Assembly: GCA_010645155.1 (NCBI GenBank)
Contig: JAAGOF010000209.1
Span: forward strand, 493,492 to 557,491
Origin: Tigriopus japonicus
Lineage: Eukaryota > Arthropoda > Copepoda > Harpacticoida > Harpacticidae
Length of the DNA stretch: 64,000 nucleotides
Direction of reading: 5' to 3'
The translations under genes were made by a program, and so were the position numbers. Positions 1 to 11,285 of this stretch are shown here, one piece after another; position 1 is the stretch's first letter, and every line of letters starts with the position of its first letter. Below the pieces are notes generated by a model. The model did not search any database. It saw nothing but the letters and a program-made list of their open reading frames with translations, and was not told the origin of the DNA.

Positions 1-2745
1 TGTCAAGGTTTCATAAGTATCCGAGTTATAATCCGAAAAGAAGATGGAGTTGGGCAAATTGTCTAGGATCAGAGATGTTTCCCCATCAAAAAATGTTCCC
101 ATACAAGTCTTTATCAGCAAAAAAAAAGTCATGGATGAGCGATTTTTCGACAGGAATGCCATGAAGATACATAAATATCAGTCTAAGCGGATAGTTGATT
201 GTTGGTTGCTATTGTGGTCGTTAACAACTGCCAATTGGAGTACCATAGGGCACGCCAATAACGTTATCGCTATTGGCCCTCGAGGCTCCAGGGATTCCAA
301 CTTTATTCATATTTTTGGACGAAATGATACCAGTCCCGTTTGACTTCCTTGTCCGATTACGTTTGGAAAACGATCCATTACATTCATCAAAGTACAGGTC
401 TGTTCTAGATTAGATATTGCCAAACTGGACGCAAGCTCCTTTTACAAAGATGCTTCACAGAGAAAAACCCCCATCATCTCATTTGAATTAACTGTGTGGC
501 AATGAAGGGCCATCACCATGGTTGTTCCCCTTCTAGGAAACAACTTTGACCAAAACACTCATTGGTGTTTAAACGTCTTTCTGTGTTCTCTTTGTGGCCA
601 CCCTGTTCTTTGGTGTTCGCAAAGCTAACTCTAACCCATCCTCGCCATGACACAACCAACTTGCCAGATTGAAATTCAAGTCCTTTGTGTCCCCTTGGTA
701 AGTTCAAAATGAGTTGGCTGGAATAAATGCATTTTCTGGCTGTTGTCGGATAGCTCCAAAACAACAGGTTGCAGCTATGCTACTAATATTGTTGTTTTGA
801 TCTCGAAAAATGTGACGGCGCCCCTTATGAGTGCTTGAGTTTTGGAGGACCCAAGATGTATTGAACTTCCTCAATATCAAAGCTTGAAACTTGCACAGAA
901 TATGCACGTAAATCGTTGTTCTCAATCTCACAAAAGGGCGTAGATTGGCTTCTTCGATTCTCCACCAAACAAGCTGTCGTTTTGAGTTAATAAAGAAGGA
1001 TTCCCCGAGGAGTTGGCACCATTGCACGAGATCCCGGATGACGCCACACTCAAGTTGTATTGACTCTCGACAATCTCGTCTTTGGGGCTCTTCAGCAGAA
1101 GCACTATGGAAGTATTGGTGATGACCACCTCCTCTTCCATGACCAAAATGAGGACTCTCACATCCACACGTCTAAAGTAGTCATGTTTGCCATTTCGCCG
1201 CTTGGCACCACTTTCACAATTCACTTACTGAATGACACAGTGGAACTTGATTATAAGTGAGAGAAAGGGCCAGTTCGAGGCTTGATCCTTATTTTCTAAA
1301 TCCAGAGCTAAGAGAAAACACCAAGACAGGTAGGTGATGGCTGATGGATGACTATCATCCTGATGCGATTGCCAAGACAGGACGGAAATCATTGGATGCG
1401 CATTGCTACTGTGCTATTAAGACACCCCATGGTGACATGGAGTCTCACTGTTCTAACACCATAGCACTTCCCGTGAGAAACTTTCAACCTAAAAAGCTAC
1501 TAGCCTGCCTACCTAACATGGCATTTCTTGTTTGTGAACATTTCAGGATTCCACGGTTTGCCAAAGTCTCATTTAGGGTAGATTGAACCACGGATGAAAA
1601 AGCTAGAGGTCCTTAAAGATCGATTTTAATTGGATTGTTTCTAACAACAAAGGAAGTCGATAAAGAAAATGAGTTTGTTTATCTTTCCATCAAAACCCCT
1701 CTTTCTAAAGAGCCTTTTAGGCGTTTGAAAGGAATCACAGTTCATTTATCTCAAGGTAAATAGCGACCAAAGTTTTTAAATGGAAGGTCAAAATCAAAGC
1801 GCTTGCTAAGAGTAAAATACTTTAACTGTTAAAAAAATTCCAACCATGCGCAAAAAGATTTCAAGCGCTCCTTTGCAACTCAAAAGTAAATCTGAATTTG
1901 ATGAGAAAGAGGCACAGTCCATTGTTCAAATCATCCGGGCGTGTCTTTTGGTAGACCATTTTCATTGTCTCATTTGCCACCAATTCAGAGGACCATGACA
2001 GGCCAAGCAAACTCATAAAAATGTGGAACCATCTTTCTTGCATGCATCGTTTTGTAAGTGCAACCGTAGTTAATTTTCATTACGTTCTCTGTTCATAAGA
2101 ATTGCCATGACCCGGGTTTAATTATGCGACGCAAAAAAATGTTCAAAACATTGATTGGGCAAGAGTTTTCAGCTTCACGATAAGATCTTGTTTGCCTGGA
2201 ACATGTAAGGCCAATGATGTTATCAAGCTTTTTTCAATTTAAAATTTTGTCCACCCTTTATGGAAATATAAAAGTAAGCTCTGGTCAATCTTTTGCAGAA
2301 CCACATTTGGAATGATCTTGCCGTTCTGGTAAGATCATTGGTCCTAAAAATAGGTATGAGTCATTCCATCGTCGATTTTGTTGATGAAATCCAACAGGAG
2401 GAGGAACATGAAGGTAGCACTATCAATAGTGTTGAATCCCCATGTTTCCAAGGGCAAGATTATATTTATTCATTATGCTGAATCCTCCAGCCCCCCTCCC
2501 CAAACCCCGTTAACACTTCACTTCCGGCTCACCAAGTCTCCTAACTTCCGCTAAGTCTCTCACTTATAAGATAGTTCACAATCTTACTTGGTTGAGCACC
2601 AATGACCAGCTGAGAGTAACTGCACATTCATTTGGTCTCCTAAGACCAGTTTCACCTTTCACAAATAAACCAAATACAAACGATTCTCAGAACTTCAGAG
2701 ACAAGCACCTTCTGAGATCACTGCACACCAAATTCGACTGAAGAC
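1..2745. other. gene-free stretch at window start
   Basis: No exon can be supported here. Short open frames exist on both strands (for example 44-343 plus and 928-1224 minus), but they overlap each other and show no recognisable domain or convincing start and splice context. The base composition of 900-1250 is less AT-rich than the rest, so a decayed coding remnant is possible, but I cannot name one. Confidence 0.5.
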
Positions 2746-3267
2746 ATGGATGGCAGCGAACAGCGAAGTCTCGCTGTTCAATTCAACAAGGCACGGCAAG
2801 TCCATTGTTGCTGCCTTTGGTCGACTGATGAGTGGTTGAAGAACGGAGGCCTGGACGGAGATCTCAGATTCCCAACTGAGACAAGCTACAAGCTGCTTGC
2901 TGGCTGTATTTGGAGTATGTGCAAGGGGGCGAGTGTCCTTGGTCAAAAGAGCGCCCTCTATGTGGATGTGATCCTGTTTAACCCACAGGTCGACTCAGAA
3001 GTAGTTGGAAGCAAGAGGAGGAGGATTCTTTCAGGTGCCGAGTTTGTCGACCAAGCATCTCGTCTTATGGACTGGTTAAGCCAAGATGATAGATATCCTT
3101 TGGGATGTGAAGGAGCAAGTACTCAAGCACTCAAGGCATGGAGATGTTTTTAAAAGAGTGGGTTTGCACCAATAGATGATAGACTTGAGGATTGTGTGGG
3201 TGGATATGATATAGTTGCAGATATCCATGAAGCTTTGACCAGGGAGAAGATTGTTAGCTGGGCATGA
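2746..3267 (+). pseudogene. broken open frame with one internal stop; function not recognised
   Basis: An ATG at 2746 opens a frame of 135 residues ending at TAA (3151-3153). The same frame then continues without interruption for about 35 more residues to a TGA near 3267. One internal stop in a frame of about 170 codons, in an AT-rich neighbourhood where random frames are short, suggests a recently inactivated coding sequence or an exon of one. The segment reading ASRLMDWLSQDD then GASTQALKA faintly recalls the nucleophile region of dienelactone-hydrolase-like proteins, but this is too weak to name. An inverted repeat (GAACAGCGA / TCGCTGTTC) lies at its start. It could also be a chance frame or a transposon-derived piece. 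Confidence 0.3.
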
Positions 3268-3837
3268 TTTCTTTGAAACGTTTTGGGTGTCAGAAAAAGA
3301 ACCTTTTTTTTATTTGTGAGGTGTTATTTCTCTACCACTAGGAATACTGACGTTTTTGGATTATAAAAATCAAAATCACAGTTTGAATTTTTTAACTTCT
3401 TGTCTATCTGATCTAAGAAAAACCTCAGCCTAAACCAAAAATCAAATGTTTGCACATCTCTTTCGAGAAAAAATACTTATTTTTCAGTTTGAAATTTGAT
3501 TAAATTTCATAATTTCAAAATTCAACTTTTAATTCTGAAAAATAAAATGAATTAATCCAATTACACGAGCCCACCTGTTTTAACAACGTTGTTACAAAAA
3601 AGTGAGTCTCATGTTTGACTTTAATATGCATTTTGTTTAATAAGTACAAAAAAATCACTTTTGCATCCACACAAGTCAATAAAATCAGAATTTCTCTGAC
3701 GGGTTAGCCGGTACTGGTTTTGAGAGGTCGACACCATCATCTGGTTTTTCAACTTTCGGTGTCAGTTTGAACGCCGGTCTCTTGTGTCGACACCTACAAG
3801 GCTTCTTGATTCTTTTCAAAAATGCGAAAAAATCACC

Positions 3838-3970
3838 ACATAAACACTTGCACAGCCGGTGTCGGTGTCAAGGTTGGTGTCAACGCTGGTGTTGGTGTCT
3901 GTGTTGACTTTAACAGTTTGGCTGCTATTGGTGTCGGCGTCAATGCCAAAAGTACCAGTGTCACCCATTC
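3838..3970. repeat. degenerate GGTGTC hexanucleotide repeat
   Basis: The plus strand repeatedly reads GGTGTCGGTGTC, GGTTGGTGTCAACG and similar hexamer variants, with a related GGTGTC/GTCGAC-rich patch upstream at about 3.72-3.80 kb. The overlapping frames on both strands (runs of GVGV or DTDT) are products of this periodicity and should not be read as genes. Confidence 0.55.
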
Positions 3971-6900
3971 CTGGCTGGGTTACTTGTCTTTGATTTGCGT
4001 TACCAGGACAAGATGACAACATCAACAATTTGTTTGTTTGTTTTGTTTATTTATTTAGGGACTCGTTCGTTTGGGTTAAATGTTAGAAGAAATAAAATAA
4101 AGTAATCTAAGCGTAAAAGAAAAGAAAATAACTAAGAAAATTTAAAGGAACCCTGTCACTTCTCATTTGCTGGTTTTAACAATATCATAAAAGTCACATT
4201 ATTTAAACTAATTTAATTTTCCAAGTATCTAATATGAGCCTAGTCCCCCAACCTCCAAAACTAATCTAGCTCGTTTAACGCTTTGGGCCGTCAATGAGTG
4301 GGCGAACGATGTCCGTTGGAGTAGATTTCTATAGTTAATCTCTCTATTTCGGATAATGGAAATCAGGCCTCGTGACTTATGAAGAGTGAGCGACGTTGAG
4401 GGAGCCTTGGCAAACGATTTTCTTTTGGAACATCATCTGATTGAAATTGCCGTACAATTCAATGATGAGTGGGAAGTTCTGAGATGAAACCATTTCGCAG
4501 CATCCATCAAGCTTGCCAAAGGCCCGACCTAAATTGCTTGCTCAGAAATAAATGATGGCTCCAGGGCGACCAATGTCGCAATTTGTTCATGCCCGTCACC
4601 AATCTAATTTGAGTTTCTAAAAAACTTTTTGGATCGACTTGAATTTAAGTGAAAACATTCTCAAAGGATGTGTCGGTCAAAAGAGGGTCCTTGAAGAGAT
4701 CAGTAAAGCCACGAAGCGTACAAAATCTAGACATGGTGACGTCTCCAGGAAATTTCCCTCATTCATCATCCTTTGTCCAGGATTCTCGCCGTAGATGTGC
4801 GCTACCACTTATGTGAACACCAACACTGGAATTAAACGAATGACGGGATTGCCTGAAGGCAACCAGTGCAACGCGAACATTTTTCAACCAAACACTTCCA
4901 AGATACTTGAAAAAATGAAATATTGAAATTCCTGCGGAAGATTTTCACACAAACACGCAACCTCAAAATGGTTGAGGTTTCCTCACCTTTTGATTGTTCT
5001 TTGCGTTGGACTTCTTTCACTGCCAAATTCCAGGGCTTCCGAATAGATCGATTCTGCCATTTTCCTCGAGTTCGATGGCTCATTCTTCCACTTGTCCTAA
5101 AATGTGACAAGATAAAATGTTAAGGCCAACAGATTCTTGGGGTTTCTTAAGGTTGTGAAGACTCAAAGCTAAATCTAACCTCAATTACGGAAGGTCAATT
5201 GAAACGACGAGGATACGACGTAGGAGGCCCATTCTTTATCATGGGCCTTAATAAGTACGTGACTCGACACTTTGATATCGTTGCAGTAATGTCGTGTTAT
5301 TAGAAGGAACCGTCAACTTTGCGAAAAGTCATCCTGGGTACAAATCTAATATTTTTGTCGCTTAAAACTTACGGGGTTTATTGTGCCTTTTTGCTGTAGA
5401 CACGACAGTTTTAACCAAAAACTGATTCTTTAAATACAAATTTAATATAATGTCATTGAAATACAATTGTGTTCTAATTGTAACCACCTAACAACCACCC
5501 GAAACCTTTTTCTTGCAATGAGCTGTGAATATTGTGATACTTAATAGAATTATGTCTTTGAAGCTCAAGGACAGAACCCTTGAAAGGGAGCAGAGATTTC
5601 TTAAGTTTCTTCTCTAGGGATTTAAACACAATCTGTATGTGTCTCAAAAGTTTACGATTTGAAATTTGAGATTAATTCCTTAGATTTTTGACCATTTTTC
5701 TAGACGAAAACTAGAAATACCGTCTAAAATTTCGTTCTTTTCTTCTTTCCACTAATCAGTGCCGTAACCACGAATTTCATGAATTTTATTCGTCAGATTT
5801 TTTTTTTTTGGTTTCTTTACTTCATTTTCTTTCCGTCAAAAATATGACCAAAATTGACCAAATTCGGAAAATAATTATGGATGAAAACTAGAACATAATT
5901 GACTTAAATTTAGGAAAAAATAAAACATTTGAATATTCGGACGGAAAATGGCAATGAAAACTTAAAGAGTATGTGATAAAAGCAAAAAATGTTGCTTGAC
6001 TACGCCAATTTTAAGTTTCAAATTATGTTGGAAATGAAAATATATTCAAGAATACAATAGACTCACTACACAATGATCCCTCTGGCAAGCGCAGAAAGTT
6101 CACTTTAAGAGGTTTACTTCATCACTAGAGACATGCATAGTATTGACGTAATACGCTGAGACTGAGTCAAAACACGAACTGTTTTAAATGTTTTCAAATA
6201 AAGAGAAATCTTGTACAATGTTTTACCGAAAGCATTTATTTGTACAATTGTCTTAGGGTTTAGATTTGCTAGGGAAAAATCCCTAAGTCTGACTAGCTTT
6301 TTGAAAGAGTTGGCATAAATGTTTAAGTTCGTTTAATGACGAGTTGCTAAATAGGATTGCTCGTTATTTTGAGAGTGGTTTGTCTTTGAAAACTATGTTT
6401 TTGGAGGATTGTCTGCTTTATCAAGAGGTTCACTTTTTTTATATTGTATGTTTGGTCAACAATATTTCAGAAGCTTAAATGTGGATTAAAGCCACCTACC
6501 TTCTTATTACATGTGATACTAGATTGTAAAGTGCCTGAGTTAGTAACAAACCTATTTTGGTAAAAGAAATACAGTTTTGGTTTCGATTTACTTTATTTTA
6601 CTACCCGTAAAGGGCTAAGTCATAGACTTCTTGAAGTATGAGAATTGTTTGATAAAAAAGTACAACCCCAATATTCGTGTCATATCATGGCAATAGATTT
6701 CAAGTCAAGAAGTAAAAATGTAAGTCCCTTTTTTAGTTGTTGAAGAAATTGAAAATTTCCCCCAAAAATTAAATTTTGCCCAATTTTACGCAAATATTTG
6801 AACAATTAATTGAGCTATTTTTCAAGTCCAAATCCGGGCCCTAATTAACATTAAGGAAAACTGTACAAACAAATATTCTTTCAACCAGAACCCCCATCGT

Positions 6901-8739
6901 AAATAGATAAGAAATAAATCAAGCCGTAAATTGCATTTTAAAGTGTCCAAATGACGGATTTGTTAAAGAAGTTTTAGGCTCCCTCCTGCAGAACTTATAT
7001 ACGTTCAATTGTATTAAATTTGAACTTCTCCAAAATTGCAAATCATGCACTCCAAAATCAAATATACGCCTCCATCTATTGGTGGGCAGATAAGCAGGTG
7101 ATTGAAAGAGTCAATTGCGAATGTTTTTAATGGAACCACACGTTCTTTGTTTAAAGATACCTCTATAAACTTCTTTAAAACATAACATCTTCCATTTCAA
7201 CTAGAATTTGTCGCACCAAAATACGCTTAACAAGTCTCTGGCGTAACCTCAAATTGACCTTTCCTCCATTCAGAAAGACGGAGATCTTGTTCGAAAGAAG
7301 ACAAATCACACAGCCCGATAAAGATCATTACGTAGAGCTTCAAATTGGGACCCAGGCATGAGCTTATTCATGATGACACGCTAAAACCAAGCTTTGGTGT
7401 CAATTAAGATGGCTTGGCGGCATTGCTAGACACCCTGGAGCCACTAGAATAACCAACCAACCAAGCATGCGGCAATGAACCCACGACCAATCAAGATGAA
7501 ACCGAAGCCAACTTTCACCAATCTTCTACTACCTAGATTGAGCACGGCAGATAGTACTACTACTACCTAAACTTCTACCTTCAGAAGGCAAAGTACTGCA
7601 TTTGCAGTTTCAAGAGACCCTTATGAATGATGAAGATGATTTGGGGGCTCCTTGAGATTGGTCCGCCGGAATGTGATGTTACTAGAAGATCGATTTAATT
7701 GCTGAGACTTTTTTCAAGGTAGGAGTCTGATTCATTCAAATATTTGGCCAGGAATAATATTGAAGTTATGCTTGTTTTTGTTGAGGTGGATCAAGTCATC
7801 ATGACAGGTTGGAATCAATTGAAAGAATGGTTTCAAACCACGTGAATAGATCAGGAAGCCAGAGATAGACCATCTGATGTGAGTGCCAAGTCCAAATATT
7901 CTAACTCATGTCCGAGAAAATGCCACCCACGATGACCTTGCAAGGTTTAGTGTTGGACGTAAATCTTCCATTGTTAACCATCAATCACCGGGTAATGATG
8001 GTATCCAACCAATATCCGACCAAATGTAATTTGTAAATGATTCCTGCTTAGACCAACCTCCTATTTGGACGATCAATTCCTACGAAAAATCCAGACAAAG
8101 TGGTTTTGTAGGTTTGTGAAACTCTTTGATTAGATTGGATTGAAGATTACAGATAAAGAATTAGTCTTAAAATGATTTCTGGTTGTGGTTTAGATTAAAG
8201 GACTGAGAGACATGTAACGTTTTTGTAATCTCTGCAAGCTCCATTATTTGGCCTCAATACTTAACTCTTCTTCATGGCGATCCCTCCTTTGAAATAATTT
8301 ATCAAGAAGAGTTTGAAGAAGTTTCAAATAATTCTCAAGGTCTTGTTAATTGATTCTTATGCGGGTTACCTATTTAAAATAATGAAACCAAGTCAAAACG
8401 GAAGTTTAACTTGATCATAAGAGTAGAGCGAGTAAAAAAGTGAGCTCAAACTTTTCTTGATCAACTTTATTTTCAAAGTTTCGGCCAATTCGCTAAATCC
8501 AATTCATTACGATATTAATTTAATTCCGAATAATTTTCAATCCTAATGGAAGCAATAAGAAATCATAGTTTTGGGGGATCTAATTATCTCTAACGCTCAG
8601 AAAAGAAACTTTCCCATAGCATCTCAAAACACGTTTTACTCCTATTTGATGTTCACAATTGAAGTACCTTACCTTGCCAAAATACTGCCATGGAAAGGAA
8701 AAATTGGGCGACAATTGGATCTTGGTAATCTGTTAATGG

Positions 8740-9245
8740 CTAGGATTTGGCCCACAGAGCTCAAAGTCCCACAGAGTCATGGTCCCATAGTGTTAGGGTT
8801 GAGGTCCCCATAGAGTTAGGGCACCCAGGGAAAGGGACCCACTAGGGTAAGGCCCAACAGGCTTTGTTTTCACAAAGTTAGGTCCCTGTTGGACTAGGGC
8901 TTAGGGTCCTTCAGGGTTGGGGCCCCACAAGTTTAAGGCTAGCCGGGTAGGGCAAGGGTATAAAATGTCATGACAATGAGGTCAGACAAGTTTAGGATTG
9001 TTTGATGAAGTTAAGTTTAACAATAATTTCAGCGTTGCTTGAAATTTGTCTGATTCAGGCCCACGAAATTTGATTCGTCTTGTCAGGGGCCCACTAAACA
9101 GGCGTTGGCAGTTTCAGGGGACCACAAATCAAAGAGCATTGGGCCCACCAGTACTATGGATGGGTCTCGGGCCTACTATTTTGGACTTTCCCCATAGCTC
9201 CTGGGCCCACCAAAGACCACCCTTGGGCCCACATGTGGGCTGACT
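8740..9245. repeat. degenerate G/C-rich tract of AGGGTT and GGGCCC words
   Basis: The tract is built from recurring short words (CCCACAGAGTTAGGG, AGGGTTGGGGCCCC, GGGCCCACC) spaced roughly 15-30 bp apart. It stands out from the AT-rich background. The periodicity is irregular, so it is an eroded minisatellite rather than a clean array. Open frames across it are by-products. Confidence 0.5.
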
Positions 9246-11285
9246 CCCACCGGTTGCTTACCCCTGATCTACAACAAGTTAAGGAAATGGTTCGTTTTCG
9301 TGTTAACCCTCCATTCTTTATCTTTAAAGATTTAAGACATTGATTGACTTGTATTAATTGGAAGCCAATGTTGTTTTTGCATGATGTCGATGTTCGAGCT
9401 TGAAGATTTAATTGTCAACAATTAGAAGCTGTTCACTCAGCGTGACAATTTTCAGCTCCGACGTAACTTTTCAAAAATATGTTTGTGTTGTTTTGATTGA
9501 CACCAGTCTCACCAGATTTGTCTGTAGATGTCCCTCATAGTAATAGTCCTTCATGATCGATCAAATTTCTCTTTAAAAGCTGAACAAAGTTGTCTTGAAA
9601 AATGCTCAGTTGGAAAAGAATTTACCGTTATTTCATAACACCAAAAACATTGACCGACATCCAAAAGACCTTAGCTTTGAGGGCTGTTGCTCCATTTCCC
9701 GTTTCAACGTCTATTTGAACAAGCATTGGAGAGTTTCCTCAATCAATGGCAAGATTAATTTCGATTCCGTTTTCGGTGTACCGAGTTCTTGAAAGCTCAT
9801 ATTTAGCTGTCCGACGAAGAACAATTGCTGAATGATTGATCGATGGTTTTTCCACATGCGCTTGTTGGTTTCTGGTCAAACCCTCCTAAAACGTTCGTGC
9901 CCTCCAGGCAAGCTAAAAAACGGCACGGACTCAACAATTTTAGACGAACTTTGAAATCGGAACTCGTTTTCGATCAGCATATTTCCCCGTCTCAAATATG
10001 AGATGTCATAGCACCCACCCAATCTCAAGGTCTCTGCCCATCTTTTGCCAACTCATTATTCAAAGAGCAATCTAAAAGGTCTCCCCCAATCTATTTCGAA
10101 CCCGAGGATTTTGGTCTCAGGAATCGACCTTGAGATCGTTGAAATCTCCGAGGAAATACAATAGAAAGAACCCCAACAGAATGCCTCTGGGTAGAACTCG
10201 TCAACGTCACAATGCAACCCTTTTTACCCGTCTCTTGAGGTTCATTGTGCTCCGCTTGAGTACTAATGAAGTGAAGATAATCTCCTTTCAAGTAACGGAA
10301 CATCCCTCCGAGTATGCATTCATAGGGGGAATTGTAGGTTTCGCAATGGCTTGAAATTCGAGAAATCATCGCGGACAGCGCGATCCTGGAGTGATGAATG
10401 AACACACACACGAATACAGATAGCATTGAGAACGTCGACACAATGAAACCAATTTCAAGGCATTCCTCGGGCCATTGGAAATTCGGCGACCCTGGAGGGG
10501 AAAAACTCGCTAATAGGTCTAATTAATATTTACTTGGCCATATTCATCTCGCACGCCATCAAGAAGCTTAGCTTGAAATACGGTATTCTTTTAAAAGATC
10601 GTGCTTCATCCTCGCTAGTCTCTGAAGAACATTTGAGTAGGTTTTTGGGACTACAAAGAGGTAGTAAATTTCAAATTAGCCGTTCTTTCTGTGTTTTGAT
10701 ATCGTGCAACGGCAGGGACGTGCGTATTTGTAGGTCACGATGTCCATTTGGGAGAGAAAAGATGGTTTTCTATCAAAAACGCTTGATGAGGTTCCTCTCG
10801 GAAAGGTAAATTAGAAACTGTTCAAGCCATCATCTCCACTTCAGATCTTCAATGAATGACTGGCAAGCCAGCACTTTCTCTGGGCTCTCGTGTCAAAGCG
10901 AATGATGATTAAGCTCCCAAACTTAATTCAAACGAGGCAAGAATGTGTTATTCCAGATTAGCTTGGAATGTGTGAACAGGTACACAGATGCTTTTACTAC
11001 GTTCTACTACAACTCATGCAAAGTAAACACCTTTGAGAATTTTCAGATGAATTATCGGTGGTGTAACTTGAATTTATGCGCATACACGTGACCCTGACAA
11101 ATTGTTCGAGGACATTTGGAATCCCTAAGTTGAATGTTTTGGGTCTTTTTCCGAAAAGCAAAGTGCGGTCACTTGACCTTTCTAACAATGACAAAACGAC
11201 GCGATCTAACGGCTTATCACACCTAAGTGATCTGACTCGTCTGCTTCCTAGTATAAAGCGAAAAGAATTACGACAGTTTTGACGC

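Larger units (their letters stand above)
3268..11285. other. long gene-free stretch
   Basis: Eight kilobases of AT-rich sequence with no supportable exon on either strand. It contains a GGTGTC-rich simple repeat (about 3.84-3.97 kb) and a degenerate GGGCCC/AGGGTT-rich tract (about 8.74-9.25 kb), annotated separately. If the large minus-strand exon at 11.3-13.9 kb splices onward, this stretch is its intron. Confidence 0.5.

Noticed and set aside
3816..4028. Frames with DTDT or GVGV repeats
   Set aside because: Produced by the GGTGTC simple repeat on both strands.
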